64,000 nt of DNA from Marinobacter sp. DY40_1A1 (GTDB lineage: Bacteria > Pseudomonadota > Gammaproteobacteria > Pseudomonadales > Oleiphilaceae): NCBI RefSeq assembly GCF_016597815.1, contig NZ_VCHA01000003.1, positions 434,001-498,000 on the forward strand. Reading direction: 5' to 3'. Of the stretch, positions 17,586-27,543 are shown piece after piece. The notes below the pieces were generated by a model, which had not been told where the DNA came from, searched no databases, and saw nothing but the letters and a program-made list of their open reading frames with translations. The position numbers and the translations under genes are program-made. Position 1 is the stretch's first letter, and the number at the start of each line of letters is the position of its first letter.

Positions 17586-18970
17586 AGGTATTTGCGTAAC
17601 AAGGGCTCGCCGTTGAACTCCGAGTGCAGCACAGCAATAAAGGTATACACCCCAATGAGCTTTCGGTTGAGGAATACAAACTCTCTGGGTGGCACGCGGA
17701 AATAACGGCTTATGGCTGAACGTGCAGCCTGTCGCGCAACTCTTGACGGCAAGTCGCTTTGCTTCCAACGATACTGGCCCTTCTCGTTAACCGCGTAGTC
17801 AGGCCAGCTTGCATGGTCGCTGGACAAGGGCTCCAGAACCGACATGCACACCTCGCCAAACTTCTCCAACACATCCTTCGGCCAGTCAGTGTTCATGAAA
17901 CGCAGTTTTACGCCCCCATCGATCACTGCATCCAGATCGTTCTCATAAGATGCACGGATCATCTGGATAACCGGGTCAAGAAACTCGCTTGAGTAAGACT
18001 GCACAGCACCAAAGTCCAACAGCACTATGCGATCATGCTCCACACCATTGCCATCTTCTCCGGCAATGCGAATACGGTAGTTTCCGAAATTGGGGTCGGT
18101 CTGGATCTCACCCCACACGAACAGCTCCCGAAAGAAGAGCTCAAGCGCGGCTTCTCCGAGCGCACTGCGGCGCTCCAGTGACAACTCCCGAACAACGCCA
18201 GCACTTACGGAATGCCCATGCTCATAGGTTGAGGCAATAACCTGCGCACCTGAATACTCCGGCAACACCCGGGGAACCACAAACCGGGGGTCATTCTTGA
18301 GCATCTGGCGAAATTTCTCTGTGGTGCGAGCCTCAAGATGATAATCAACTTCCCGGTGCATCATCTGTCGCACCTCTTCCAGCCAGTCCTCAAACTCTGG
18401 CCCGAAGCTCACCAACCTAGCCACTCTGAGTAACTGAGCCACCGCATTCAGATCGCTATCAACCGCATCGGCGACACCCGGATACTGGACTTTGAGCACC
18501 AGCTCCAGGCCATCACTTCGCCGCAATGCCCGGTGCACCTGCCCCAGAGATGCGGCCCCAATAGGCTCGGGGTCTATCTCAAGCTCAGCAAACTTATCAC
18601 TGCCCAGCTCGGCTTTGAGAACCCGCTCGATGGCAGACCACTCCAGCGAGGTAGTCTGATCTTCCAGGGTGTGTAGGGCTTCAGTGACCTCTTCAGGCAG
18701 AAAATGCTCACCATAAAGCGCCATCACCTGACCGATTTTAACCACACTGCCTTTCAGTTTTCCCAGCTCCTCCACCAGAAGATGGGCTTGCTTGGATAAC
18801 ATGGCACGGTGGCGCTCATCCCGCTTATCCTTGCTGCTGAACCAGTTCGTTGCCATGTGCGAGGCCACCCGCGTGCCGGCGAAAAGCCCGGCGCGAGTCA
18901 AACTCAACCGACGTTCAAAGCTGCCGGTCTTGATACGGGAGACTGAATTACCTGAGCGTCTGGATGACAT
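17525..18970 (-). CDS. ABC1/UbiB-family atypical kinase-like protein
   Basis: A 481-aa protein with the ABC1 signature: KxGQ motif (KLKGSVVKIGQ), the Ala-rich nucleotide loop (GAASLGQVH), HREVDYHLEA, DPNFGN and LLDFGAV. The last two are the catalytic-loop and metal-binding motifs of the atypical kinase fold. It lacks a strong C-terminal membrane anchor like that of E. coli UbiB, so it may be a second AarF-type protein rather than UbiB proper. The ATG at 18970 is the best start; the frame continues to a GTG at 19021. It is convergent with, and overlaps, the YqaA-like gene by 61 bases. Confidence 0.88.
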   Translation of the reverse strand: MSSRRSGNSVSRIKTGSFERRLSLTRAGLFAGTRVASHMATNWFSSKDKRDERHRAMLSKQAHLLVEELGKLKGSVVKIGQVMALYGEHFLPEEVTEALHTLEDQTTSLEWSAIERVLKAELGSDKFAELEIDPEPIGAASLGQVHRALRRSDGLELVLKVQYPGVADAVDSDLNAVAQLLRVARLVSFGPEFEDWLEEVRQMMHREVDYHLEARTTEKFRQMLKNDPRFVVPRVLPEYSGAQVIASTYEHGHSVSAGVVRELSLERRSALGEAALELFFRELFVWGEIQTDPNFGNYRIRIAGEDGNGVEHDRIVLLDFGAVQSYSSEFLDPVIQMIRASYENDLDAVIDGGVKLRFMNTDWPKDVLEKFGEVCMSVLEPLSSDHASWPDYAVNEKGQYRWKQSDLPSRVARQAARSAISRYFRVPPREFVFLNRKLIGVYTFIAVLHSEFNGEPLLRKYLYGEGDDMPDASATSQITKA

Positions 18971-19021
18971 GTAAGACCTGTCCGGATCTGAAAATTTACC
19001 CACCCTGCAAGAACCCCTCAC

Positions 19022-19416
19022 TTGTACTCTAAACGTAACAGCAGCAGGTGGCTCATGTCATTATACGGATACTTCTGCTACCTGACCTCTCCACTGCGAC
19101 CCATGCTCAGCGGCTTACCGGCCATTGCTCGCCTCTGCCTGCCGGTTTATACCTGCTCTGATGCCCACACAGCCAGGCTACCGGGGAATAGTTTGTTGTC
19201 ATCCTCTGGCTGTTTTTACGGTATTACACAACTTCTGCCCAGAATACCGTTTACTATTGAATGGATGCGGAATCAAAATAACTGATAATTATCAAAAAAA
19301 CCTGCTCACACTATGTCGAAATTGCTCCTGAGCTTCCCGCAAATGGGCGCTCTCAGCTTCAGGTATCGGGTGAAATTCCAGTTCCGGTTCTGATCAACTG
19401 GCTGAGTATCTCTGCA
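19022..19416. other. Gap upstream of the diguanylate cyclase gene
   Basis: About 395 bases between the UbiB-family gene and the first standard start of the diguanylate cyclase. A -10-like GATAAT lies at 19284-19289 without a good -35. The cyclase frame is open from 19282 and codes a plausible first membrane helix before 19417, preceded by an in-frame ATG at 19261 that is cut off by TAA at 19279. The rest shows no RNA gene or clear palindrome. Confidence 0.5.
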
Positions 19417-20406
19417 GTGCCATTGCTGGCCTTTTTTGCCTCCCGTTCTGTCGAGCAAGGTGAGCACCTCGCGGCTGGCCTGCTGATAGCATTTGCCATT
19501 CTGATGACAATCAATTTGCTGATTTACGCTGCGTTCCGCCACAAAACCTTTCAACGTCGCGCGTTTATTGGCCTGACAACCACGGTGTTTATCTATGTGT
19601 CGGTCAGCGCGTTAGAGAATGGCTCGGCGATTATCTGGCTCTTTGCCTACCCACCCATCATTTTTTACATCAGCGATGCGCGGTTTGGTGTTGGCGCCTG
19701 CCTATTCGGATTTACGGGGGTTACGCTGCTGTTCTTCAGCCCGCTTGCAGACCAATTACTGAATCTGCCCTATAGCACCAGCTTCCGGATTACCATGGTT
19801 GTAGCCCTCGGCTTTGAAATGATCACCTGCTACATCCTTGATCAGAGCCGGCGACGGAGCAAACTTGGTTTGTTGGCGCTGGCCCGGGAGTTCGAGTACG
19901 CCGCCAAGCATGACACACTCACCGGCCTTGCAAACCGCAGGGAGGCCTTGGCTCAACTGGAAGTGGAATACGAACGCTATCTTCGTACCAACCGGCCATT
20001 TGCCGTGTTGTTAGCAGATATTGACCTGTTCAAAAGTGTAAACGATACCCACGGACACCATGTAGGCGATGAGCTGATTGTGTTGGTTGCAAACACACTG
20101 CATGAGGAGGCCCGGAAACTGGACACCACCGCTCGTTGGGGAGGTGAGGAATACCTGGTACTACTGCCGGAAACCAATGCAGACGGTGCAGTGCAGATTG
20201 CCAACAGGATTCGTGAGGCAATCGCTGAGAAAGCTGTGATGGTGGCGCAGACAGCAGTCCACTGCACTGCCAGTATTGGCGTAGCAAGCATCGAGGGGGT
20301 GGAATCTGTCGACAAACTTCTTCAGCATGCAGACGAAGCCTTGTACCGTGCAAAAGCCCTCGGCCGCAACCGTGTTTGTATGTATCAGATTGACGGACCT
20401 GCCTGA
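19417..20406 (+). CDS. Membrane diguanylate cyclase (GGDEF)
   Basis: Synthesises cyclic di-GMP. From the GTG at 19417 there are 329 residues: about five transmembrane segments up to residue 140, a short linker, then a GGDEF domain beginning [12 protein letters not shown]. The active-site loop is GGEEY at residues 242-246, and an RxxD inhibitory site (RKLD, 233-236) stands five residues before it, so it should be active and product-inhibited. The start is uncertain: the GTG has no ribosome-binding site and falls inside a likely first helix. The 3' end overlaps convergent lipB by 22 bases. Confidence 0.85.
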   Translation: MPLLAFFASRSVEQGEHLAAGLLIAFAILMTINLLIYAAFRHKTFQRRAFIGLTTTVFIYVSVSALENGSAIIWLFAYPPIIFYISDARFGVGACLFGFTGVTLLFFSPLADQLLNLPYSTSFRITMVVALGFEMITCYILDQSRRRSKLGLLALAREFEYAAKHDTLTGLANRREALAQLEVEYERYLRTNRPFAVLLADIDLFKSVNDTHGHHVGDELIVLVANTLHEEARKLDTTARWGGEEYLVLLPETNADGAVQIANRIREAIAEKAVMVAQTAVHCTASIGVASIEGVESVDKLLQHADEALYRAKALGRNRVCMYQIDGPA

Positions 20407-21044
20407 TCATCCCAGCCGTTTCGATAACTTACTGCAGAGTCGCCCAACCCTGAAACAAGTTGGGCTACCAACAGCTGCTCAACAGCATCAATAGACGCTG
20501 AGGTAAAGTCACTGGTTTGGCACATGGCCAGTCCCGCATACCCGCAGGGGTTGATCCTGCGAAATGGCTCCATGTCCATATCGACATTCAGCGCAAGACC
20601 GTGGAACGAACATCCACGGCGAACCCGCAATCCCAGGGAAGCAATTTTTGCATCACCCACATAAACACCTGGCGCATCTGGCCGGGGCTCTGCGGCAATA
20701 TCAAGCTCAGCAAGCGTGCGTACTATGCCCTGCTCAATAATGTCGACCAGCCCCCTCACCCCTATCTTGCGACGGGTAAGCCCAATCATCAGGTAAATCA
20801 CCAGTTGACCAGGTCCGTGATAGGTCACCTGTCCACCACGGTCTACCTGAATCACCGGGATATCACCCGGCGCCAGGATATGCTCGGCCTTGCCAGCCTG
20901 GCCCTGGGTGTAGACCCGAGGATGCTCCAGACACCAAAGCTCATCATTGGTGTCGTCACCCCTTTCTGCCGTGAAGCTTTTCATGGCTTCCCAGGTTTCC
21001 AGATAGGGCTGCTGGCCCAAAGACCTGACAATGAGTTCAGGCAT
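20385..21044 (-). CDS. lipB: Octanoyl-ACP:protein octanoyltransferase
   Basis: Transfers octanoyl groups from acyl carrier protein to lipoyl domains as the first step of lipoate synthesis. It has [14 protein letters not shown] at residues 69-82, the catalytic Lys133 (GDAKIASLG) and Cys167 (INPCGYAGL). The 219-aa length is normal. It starts 5 bases after the ybeD-family gene and ends the long envelope and cofactor cluster. LipA, often next, is absent; instead the diguanylate cyclase gene converges here. Confidence 0.96.
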   Translation of the reverse strand: MPELIVRSLGQQPYLETWEAMKSFTAERGDDTNDELWCLEHPRVYTQGQAGKAEHILAPGDIPVIQVDRGGQVTYHGPGQLVIYLMIGLTRRKIGVRGLVDIIEQGIVRTLAELDIAAEPRPDAPGVYVGDAKIASLGLRVRRGCSFHGLALNVDMDMEPFRRINPCGYAGLAMCQTSDFTSASIDAVEQLLVAQLVSGLGDSAVSYRNGWDDQAGPSI

Positions 21045-21049
21045 GGTGC

Positions 21050-21319
21050 TTACAACACCATGTGAACACGGCCGCTGGCCTTGAGGTCCTCAAACAAGGC
21101 CTTTAGCTGCGGCTCGCCAGTAGCCAGAATATTCAGCCGTACCGAGCAGAACCGACCTTCCCTGCTGTCTTTAACAGAGACATCTTCTTCCTTGATTCCC
21201 GGAGCGTGCTGCTGAACAACCGCTACGACAAACTCTTTGAAATCCGGTGCGGCATCGCCAATCACCTTGATACCGTAATCACAGGGAAACTCTATTTTTG
21301 GCGCTTTCGGCTCGCTCAT
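21050..21319 (-). CDS. ybeD: DUF493/YbeD-family protein
   Basis: An 89-aa protein of the YbeD (DUF493) family, an ACT-like alpha/beta fold with the motifs [12 protein letters not shown] and [12 protein letters not shown]. The biochemical function is not settled; E. coli YbeD is encoded between dacA and lipB, as here, so the context strongly supports orthology. It is 29 bases downstream of dacA and 5 bases upstream of lipB, probably in the same transcript. A regulatory role related to lipoate or membrane metabolism has been suggested only from context. Confidence 0.92.
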   Translation of the reverse strand: MSEPKAPKIEFPCDYGIKVIGDAAPDFKEFVVAVVQQHAPGIKEEDVSVKDSREGRFCSVRLNILATGEPQLKALFEDLKASGRVHMVL

Positions 21320-21348
21320 GCCGTTTTTCTCCCGGGCTCAACTGGCCC

Positions 21349-22530
21349 TTACTGGAATAACTGAACAAAAAACAACTTGATGGCGTCCCAGATTCGCTTG
21401 AACAAACCGCCTTCAGGAACCTCCGTCAGAGCAAGCACTGGCTGATCAATCAGCACTTCCCCATTAAAGGACACTTTCACCCGACCGAGCTCATCACCGG
21501 CACGAACCGGTGCCTTGATCACTGAATCAAGATCCACACTGGACTCAAGGCTGTCACGGGATCCGCGAGGAATGGTCACGTAGGCATCTTCAAGCATGCC
21601 CACGGAAAGCTTGTCAGATTGACCGCCCCACACCTTGGCCTCAATCAGCTCCTGCCCCGCCCGGAACAAGCGCTCACTTTCATAGTAGCGAAACCCGTAG
21701 TTCAGCATTTTCTGGATTTCCTGGGATCGCGCCTCAGAGCTGCTGGTTCCCATCACTGTTGCAATAAAGCGCGTGTTGTTGCGCTTGGCTGAAGCAACAA
21801 GACAGTACCCTGCCTCTTCGGTATGGCCGGTTTTGAGGCCATCAACACTATCGTCGCGCCATAGCAGGCTGTTACGGTTGGGTTGACGGATATTGTTGTA
21901 CGTAAAGTGCTTCTCAGCGTAGATCGGGTAGTTTTCCGGGTAATCATTGATAATCGCACGCGCCAGAACAGCCAGGTCATAGGCGGTAGAAAAGTGATCT
22001 GCGGCAGGCAGGCCGGTAGCATTCTGAAAGTGGGTGTCCTTCATGCCCAGAAGTTGAGCCTGCTGATTCATAATATCTACGAAAGCGCCCTCACTGCCGG
22101 CAACAAATTCCGCCAGGGCTACCGAAGCATCGTTGCCTGACTGAATAATTACGCCTTTGAGAAGGTCTTCTACGGAAACACTGGTGCCCTCTTTAACAAA
22201 CGTACGGGAGCCCTCTGTTTTCCATGCTTTTACGCTGATAGGAACCATGTCGGACATGCTGATCCGGCCTTCGTCCAGCTCGCGCTCAACAATGTACGCT
22301 GTCATCATCTTTGTCAGACTGGCCGGCGGCAAGCGCTCGTTGCTGTTCTCTTCCATGATGATGCGACCACTTTTCGGGTCCATCAGCACGTAGGAACTAC
22401 CAGCAATTTGCGGCGGTGAAGGAATCAGCACGGTCTGGGAAATTGCTTTGCCTGAAACCGTAAGCATCAGCACAAACGTAAGGAGTGCTGAAGCAAAAGA
22501 GAGTGAGCGGAAAACTGATTTTAATGCCAT
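21349..22530 (-). CDS. dacA: D-alanyl-D-alanine carboxypeptidase (PBP5/6 type)
   Basis: Trims the terminal D-Ala of peptidoglycan stem peptides in the periplasm. A signal peptide occupies the first 30 residues. The penicillin-binding motifs are present: SLTK at 71-74, SGN (about 133-135) and KTG (about residue 235). The C-terminal beta domain follows, ending in an amphipathic membrane-anchoring helix (FKRIWDAIKLFFVQLF). Length of 393 aa matches PBP5/PBP6. It lies in the rodA-rlpA-dacA-ybeD-lipB order known from several gammaproteobacteria. Confidence 0.95.
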   Translation of the reverse strand: MALKSVFRSLSFASALLTFVLMLTVSGKAISQTVLIPSPPQIAGSSYVLMDPKSGRIIMEENSNERLPPASLTKMMTAYIVERELDEGRISMSDMVPISVKAWKTEGSRTFVKEGTSVSVEDLLKGVIIQSGNDASVALAEFVAGSEGAFVDIMNQQAQLLGMKDTHFQNATGLPAADHFSTAYDLAVLARAIINDYPENYPIYAEKHFTYNNIRQPNRNSLLWRDDSVDGLKTGHTEEAGYCLVASAKRNNTRFIATVMGTSSSEARSQEIQKMLNYGFRYYESERLFRAGQELIEAKVWGGQSDKLSVGMLEDAYVTIPRGSRDSLESSVDLDSVIKAPVRAGDELGRVKVSFNGEVLIDQPVLALTEVPEGGLFKRIWDAIKLFFVQLFQ

Positions 22531-22577
22531 GGGTCCATTCGTTCGTCGTTAAGTGTGTTTTATAAGTGATCTGACGC

Positions 22578-23501
22578 TCAGTCAGAGTCTGTCAGCACAA
22601 TTGATTGCGCAAATCCTTCAGTTTCCAAAAGGCGCTGCGTCTTTCGCGCACTGCCTTCATCCTGAAAAGGCCCAACCTGAACCCGGTGAAAGCGCCCTGA
22701 AGCAGTATCTACTGCACGTACTCGCACAGAGTTACTCCCCAAGGAGCTACCAAGTCTATCCACGGCGCGGGTCTGTAGTTTTTCTGCCGGGTCACGACTG
22801 CTGAAAGAGCCCAACTGCACAAACAGCCCGCCGCCCTGGCCGTCAAATGCACCGCTTGCAGTTTGCGTTTGCTCCGGCCGCTTAGCTTGGTGTCCCTCCA
22901 GAGCAAAAGGCTGGCCAGCAAGAAACATGCTGCCGTCGGGCTTCACGGTAATCGATGCGACTTCTACACGGGCGGTTCCGCGTGACTGATAACCCAGCTT
23001 TTTAGCCGCTGCGTAAGACAAATCAATGAGGCGATCACCGTGGAACGGCCCACGGTCATTAACCCGCACAATCACAGACTGCCCGTTATCCAGATTAGTC
23101 ACTTTTGCGTAACCCGGTATCCGCAGAGATTTATGGGCTGCGGACATCTGGTACATATCAAAGGTTTCACCATTAGACGTTTTGTGACCGTGGAACTTTT
23201 CGCCATACCAGCTTGCGGTGCCGCGAGCGACATAGCCGTCATTACTGTCCATTACCGTGTAGTGTTTGCCCCAAACTGTGTAGGGAGATTTGTTCCCGGC
23301 CCTTACCGGGGCCTGATATACGGGCACTGCATCTGACAAGCCAGAGGCATCAAAGTTTCCCGTGGGTGCCCGGTCTTGAGTAATGGTGTAGCGTGATGAA
23401 TGGTCGGTACCGGCCGGTGCAGGCGTCGGAGCCGATGCGCAGCCGGCAAGTGCCAGAGCCGCCAAGCCCAACAACCATAACCCTGCGCTATGTGGTATCA
23501 C
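22578..23501 (-). CDS. rlpA: Septal ring lytic transglycosylase RlpA (lipoprotein)
   Basis: Outer-membrane lipoprotein that cleaves naked glycan strands at the septum. The lipobox is LALAGC within the first 21 residues. The double-psi beta-barrel domain covers about residues 90-185, with GTASWYGEKFHG, TSNGETFDM and VRVNDRGPF containing the catalytic Asp. A SPOR domain binding denuded peptidoglycan forms the C-terminus (about residues 225-305). It is downstream of rodA. The mltB gene often found between them is missing. Confidence 0.94.
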   Translation of the reverse strand: MIPHSAGLWLLGLAALALAGCASAPTPAPAGTDHSSRYTITQDRAPTGNFDASGLSDAVPVYQAPVRAGNKSPYTVWGKHYTVMDSNDGYVARGTASWYGEKFHGHKTSNGETFDMYQMSAAHKSLRIPGYAKVTNLDNGQSVIVRVNDRGPFHGDRLIDLSYAAAKKLGYQSRGTARVEVASITVKPDGSMFLAGQPFALEGHQAKRPEQTQTASGAFDGQGGGLFVQLGSFSSRDPAEKLQTRAVDRLGSSLGSNSVRVRAVDTASGRFHRVQVGPFQDEGSARKTQRLLETEGFAQSIVLTDSD

Positions 23502-23602
23502 TGTACAGATGCCCTCTGAAATATGCGCTGCTGAATGGAAAACACAGCTCTTGCGACCATTGTAACGGGTTCGCGCCCCGTATCACCATTACCGGCCTGA
23601 CA

Positions 23603-24748
23603 TCAGGCCGTGATCATCCGGCGATGGGTGTGTATGGACATCAGAATGCCAAACGCCGCCATCAGGGTAACGGTTGATGTTCCACCATAAGACACAAGCG
23701 GCAAAGGCACCCCTACAACCGGTAGCAGGCCACTTACCATGCCCACGTTAACGAACACATAAATAAAGAAGGTCATGGTCAGCGCACCCGCAACAAGGCG
23801 ACTGAATGAATCCTGGGCAGTCACAGCGATAAAGAGGCACCGCAAAATAATCAGGAAGTACACGCTGAGTAGTATCAGAATCCCTACAAACCCGAACTCC
23901 TCTGCCAGTACCGCCACTATAAAATCAGTATGGCTTTCCGGAAGAAACTCAAGGTGCGACTGAGTGCCCTGAAGCCAACCTTTGCCATCCAGGCCGCCAG
24001 AGCCGATGGCGGTTTTGGACTGGATAATATTCCAACCTGCACCCAGCGGATCACTCTGGGGATCAAGCAGTGTCAAGACACGCTGCTTCTGGTACTCGCG
24101 CATTCCGAAAAACCACATTACTGGCGCAGCTACAGACACCATTGCCAAAAATGCGCCTATGAGTTTCCAGCTCATACCGGCAAAAAACACAACAAACAGA
24201 CCCGCCATACCCACAAGAAGCGAAGTCCCGAGATCGGGCTGCCTCACAATCAGAAGCATCGGGAGCAGGACAATAGCCAGCCCGACACCAATGCGTGACA
24301 GCTTCGGCGGCAAGAAGTGCCGCGACAGATACCAGGCGGCCATTATGGGGACAACAAGCTTCATCAGCTCCGATGGCTGAAACCTGGGCAATCCCGGCAA
24401 CGCTAACCAACGCTGTGCACCTTTCGCCCCAACCCCCACAAATAGCACAGCAACCAGGCCCGCGAGGCCAAGTACGTAAAGCCAAGGTGCCCAACGCCTG
24501 AATACAGAGGGATCAAGCTGGGCGAAAACCAACATCACAACAAATGCGACGGCAAAGCGCACGCCCTGGGCCTTTACGACATCCAGATTTCGGTCGGCGC
24601 CGCTGTACAACACGAAAAAGCCGCAGGAAATCAGGACAATGAGCAAGAAAAGCAGAATAGGATCCAGATGCAGTGCAGACCATAAACCTCTCGGGCGACC
24701 AAGGGGGTTGCTGGCTGTTGAACTGAACACTTCCCGGGGGGCCATCAA
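23603..24748 (-). CDS. rodA: Rod-shape SEDS glycosyltransferase RodA
   Basis: Peptidoglycan polymerase of the elongasome, working with PBP2. About ten transmembrane helices over 381 aa. SEDS motifs include RFQPSELMKL, the extracellular loop with IQSKTAIGSGGLDGKGWLQG, and the C-terminal PLVSYGGTST. Its start overlaps the mrdA stop by four bases (ATGA), so the two partners are translationally coupled. Family assignment is secure; RodA is preferred over FtsW because of mrdA linkage. Confidence 0.96.
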   Translation of the reverse strand: MMAPREVFSSTASNPLGRPRGLWSALHLDPILLFLLIVLISCGFFVLYSGADRNLDVVKAQGVRFAVAFVVMLVFAQLDPSVFRRWAPWLYVLGLAGLVAVLFVGVGAKGAQRWLALPGLPRFQPSELMKLVVPIMAAWYLSRHFLPPKLSRIGVGLAIVLLPMLLIVRQPDLGTSLLVGMAGLFVVFFAGMSWKLIGAFLAMVSVAAPVMWFFGMREYQKQRVLTLLDPQSDPLGAGWNIIQSKTAIGSGGLDGKGWLQGTQSHLEFLPESHTDFIVAVLAEEFGFVGILILLSVYFLIILRCLFIAVTAQDSFSRLVAGALTMTFFIYVFVNVGMVSGLLPVVGVPLPLVSYGGTSTVTLMAAFGILMSIHTHRRMITA

Positions 24749-26640
24749 GGAGCCTCTCTTTGCGAATCGGTTTTGCTGACCAGAGAACCTGCAGCGGCAG
24801 AAAACTCCAATATCCAGGCATCGAACAGGGCCCGAGCTACAGGAGCTGCTGTGCTGCTTCCTCCGCCGCCGTTTTCAACAATCACAGCGACAGCAATCTG
24901 TGGTTTTTTGACCGGTGCAAAGCCAACAAACAGTGCGTGGTCGCGTAACCGCTCCCGCACCTCTTCGGCGTCATACTCTTCATCTTCTGCAAGACTGAAC
25001 ACCTGGGCGGTACCGGTTTTTCCAGCCATGCGGTAGGGGGCACCACGGCCGGCAGCGCGGGCTGTGCCCTTCACTCCATGCATAACTTCAGCCATGGTCT
25101 CAGCAATAAACTCCCAGTCACTCGGGTCCTTGAGTTTCAACGGCTCGTGGGTTTCCGACGGTAAAAACTCTTCAACGGATCGGTCACCCTGGATGTCTTT
25201 GAGCAACCGCGGTTCTACCCACTCGCCGCGATTGGCAATCAACGCGGTTGCTGTGGCCAGCTGCAGTGGCGTAGACAACATAAACCCCTGGCCAATACCG
25301 AGATTAACAGTGTCTCCCGGATACCAGGGTTCATTACGCGTGGCGCGCTTCCAATCCGGGGACGGCAGAATTCCGCTCAATGCGCCGGACACGTCCAGAG
25401 TTGCATCCTCGCCAAAGCCAAAGCGGGCCAAATAGTTGACCATGGTATCCACGCCCATTTCCACAGCCGCTTCATAAAAGTAAACGTCACAGGACTGCGC
25501 CATCGCGTAGGTCAGATCAACCCAACCGTGCCCGCCTCGCTTCCAGTCCCGCCAACGCCGCCCAGAGGAGTTGATCTGAAAGTGCCCCGGGTCCCAAATG
25601 GTGTGATCTCTTGTTACTGCGCCACTATCGAGTGCCGCAATCGCCAACATGGGCTTGAGCGTTGATCCCGGGGGGTATTGCCCCCTCAGAGCCCGATTGA
25701 ACAAAGGTTTGTCATTACTCTCACTCAGCTCCCGATAATCTGGCACGCTGATTCCAGTCACAAACTTGTTGGCATCGAAACCCGGCACGCTGGCCAGCGC
25801 CAGTATCCCGCCTGTGGCAGGCTCAATGGCAACGATTGCTCCCCGGCGTCCGTCAAGGAGTTCGTGAGCCCGCGCCTGCAAACGCAAATCCAGATGCAGT
25901 TTGAGATCCTCACCGGGCACCGGATTTTCGCGTTCCAGCACTCTCAGAGTGCGACCTCGGGCGTTGGTTTCTACATGCTGGTAACCAACCCTGCCGTGCA
26001 GCAGTTCTTCATAAAATCGCTCGACACCAGACTTGCCAATGTAGTTGGTGCCGGCGTAATTAACCGGGTCAATCCGCTGCAATTCATCACGATTGATCCG
26101 GCCAACGAAACCCAGAGCGTGGGCAGTCAGCTCACTGTGCGGGTAATATCTAACCAGCTCCGCCTCCACCTCTACCCCAGGCAACTCGTGTCGGTGCACA
26201 GCCAGACGGGCAATCTCGTCTTCGTTAAGGTCGTAGCGCAGTGGAATTTCCTGAAATGGACGGCGAGGCTCGCGCAAGCGGCGCTGAAACCGTTCCAGAT
26301 CCTCATCGGAAATATCAAGAATACCGACAAGCTGCTCCAGTGCGGCATCAATCTCGCCAACCCGTTCAGGCACTACGGTCACGCTAAAAACGGGGCGATT
26401 TTCTGCCAGCAAAACCTGGTTGCGATCATAAACAAGACCACGGGGAGGCGGCACAGACTGGACCTGCACACGGTTTTTATCAGAGAGGGTGGTGTAAATA
26501 TCATGCTCGACAATCTGGAGCTGATACATACGGGCGACAAGCACCGACAAAAGGAAGAATACGAGCGCCAGCATAACAGTGACGCGACGCTGGAACAGTC
26601 TGCGCTCGGCGGCAGTATCCTTGAATTCACCCCACGGCAT
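24745..26640 (-). CDS. mrdA: Penicillin-binding protein 2 (PBP2)
   Basis: Class B transpeptidase for cylindrical wall growth. One N-terminal transmembrane segment (about residues 20-40) anchors a periplasmic pedestal domain, followed by the transpeptidase domain with PGSTLKP (catalytic Ser near 330), SCD (SCDVYFYE) and KTGTAQ motifs. At 631 aa it is the usual size. It is nine bases downstream of rlmH and overlaps rodA by four, matching the rlmH-mrdA-rodA order of E. coli. Confidence 0.96.
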   Translation of the reverse strand: MPWGEFKDTAAERRLFQRRVTVMLALVFFLLSVLVARMYQLQIVEHDIYTTLSDKNRVQVQSVPPPRGLVYDRNQVLLAENRPVFSVTVVPERVGEIDAALEQLVGILDISDEDLERFQRRLREPRRPFQEIPLRYDLNEDEIARLAVHRHELPGVEVEAELVRYYPHSELTAHALGFVGRINRDELQRIDPVNYAGTNYIGKSGVERFYEELLHGRVGYQHVETNARGRTLRVLERENPVPGEDLKLHLDLRLQARAHELLDGRRGAIVAIEPATGGILALASVPGFDANKFVTGISVPDYRELSESNDKPLFNRALRGQYPPGSTLKPMLAIAALDSGAVTRDHTIWDPGHFQINSSGRRWRDWKRGGHGWVDLTYAMAQSCDVYFYEAAVEMGVDTMVNYLARFGFGEDATLDVSGALSGILPSPDWKRATRNEPWYPGDTVNLGIGQGFMLSTPLQLATATALIANRGEWVEPRLLKDIQGDRSVEEFLPSETHEPLKLKDPSDWEFIAETMAEVMHGVKGTARAAGRGAPYRMAGKTGTAQVFSLAEDEEYDAEEVRERLRDHALFVGFAPVKKPQIAVAVIVENGGGGSSTAAPVARALFDAWILEFSAAAGSLVSKTDSQREAP

Positions 26641-26649
26641 GGATGTTTC

Positions 26650-27120
26650 CTAAGCCCGGTGGTACGGGTGGTTACGGGTAATCGACCAGGCTCTGTACAG
26701 CTGTTCTGCCAACAGAATCCGAACAAGAGGATGAGGTAAAGTGAGAGGGGACAGCGACCATTGCTGATCTGCGCGCTGACGGCAAGGCTCGGCCAAACCA
26801 TCTGGCCCACCAACAAGAAAACTCAGATCCCTTCCGTCTTGCTGCCAGCTTTCCAGCTGGCTGGCCAGCTTTTCCGTAGACCAGGGGCGCCCTGTCACTT
26901 CCAGCGCGACCACCCTGTCCTTGGAACCGGTAGCGGCCAGAATTGCGTCGCTTTCGCGCTGCATCAACCGGGGAATATCAGGGTTTTTGCCACGATGAGG
27001 CATGGCAATTTCTACCAACTCAAGGGGCATTTCCGGAGGCATACGACGAGCATAGTCGTCGTAGCCCTTACTGACCCAGTCGGGCATTTTTTGCCCCACA
27101 CAGATCAGGCGCAGCCGCAT
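26650..27120 (-). CDS. rlmH: 23S rRNA (pseudouridine1915-N3)-methyltransferase RlmH
   Basis: SPOUT enzyme that methylates pseudouridine 1915 in helix 69 of 23S rRNA on assembled ribosomes. The family hallmarks are the start [25 protein letters not shown], the knot sequence [11 protein letters not shown] and the C-terminal [15 protein letters not shown]. Length of 156 aa is standard. It starts 2 bases after the rsfS stop and is followed by mrdA, so it is part of one operon. Confidence 0.95.
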   Translation of the reverse strand: MRLRLICVGQKMPDWVSKGYDDYARRMPPEMPLELVEIAMPHRGKNPDIPRLMQRESDAILAATGSKDRVVALEVTGRPWSTEKLASQLESWQQDGRDLSFLVGGPDGLAEPCRQRADQQWSLSPLTLPHPLVRILLAEQLYRAWSITRNHPYHRA

Positions 27121-27122
27121 GA

Positions 27123-27473
27123 TTACTCGCTGCCCTCAGCCTCGACATCCGGCGCGTCACGCCAGAAGCGCTCCAGATCATAAAATTCACGTGTGGCGGG
27201 GAGCATCAGGTGTACAACCACGTCCCCCATATCCACCAGAATCCAGTCGCTGCCGCCACCACCTTCCACACTGTTGACTCGAACGCCCTTCTCTTTGGCG
27301 TCAAGAACAACCGAATCCGCAAGGGATTTAACGTGGCGATTGGATGTTCCGGATGCCAGAACCATAAAATCGGTAACGCTGGTACGGTCCCGCACATCAA
27401 CAACGCTGATGTCTTTTGCTTTCACGTCTTCAAGTGCATTCACTATCAGATCTTTGAGTTGCTCTGCCTGCAT
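27123..27473 (-). CDS. rsfS: Ribosomal silencing factor RsfS
   Basis: Binds L14 and blocks subunit joining under starvation. The 116-aa protein has the typical [14 protein letters not shown] start, [13 protein letters not shown] and the C-terminal [22 protein letters not shown]. The ATG at 27473 is chosen because AGGGTAATT precedes it and the conserved domain begins there; the frame runs 60 codons further upstream but that part looks non-coding. It lies between nadD (70 bases upstream) and rlmH, the usual gene order. Confidence 0.94.
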   Translation of the reverse strand: MQAEQLKDLIVNALEDVKAKDISVVDVRDRTSVTDFMVLASGTSNRHVKSLADSVVLDAKEKGVRVNSVEGGGGSDWILVDMGDVVVHLMLPATREFYDLERFWRDAPDVEAEGSE

Positions 27474-27543
27474 AATTACCCTGTAGTCCGGGTGCCGGCC
27501 GGAATGGCCACCCGAAAAGTCATTTTCGATCGCGATTGTAGCA

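Noticed and set aside
19022..19285. 87-codon plus-strand frame upstream of the diguanylate cyclase
   Set aside because: It starts at a TTG without a ribosome-binding site and its composition looks random.
25678..26739. 353-codon plus-strand frame opposite mrdA
   Set aside because: It lies over the well-supported PBP2 gene and shows no recognised motif.
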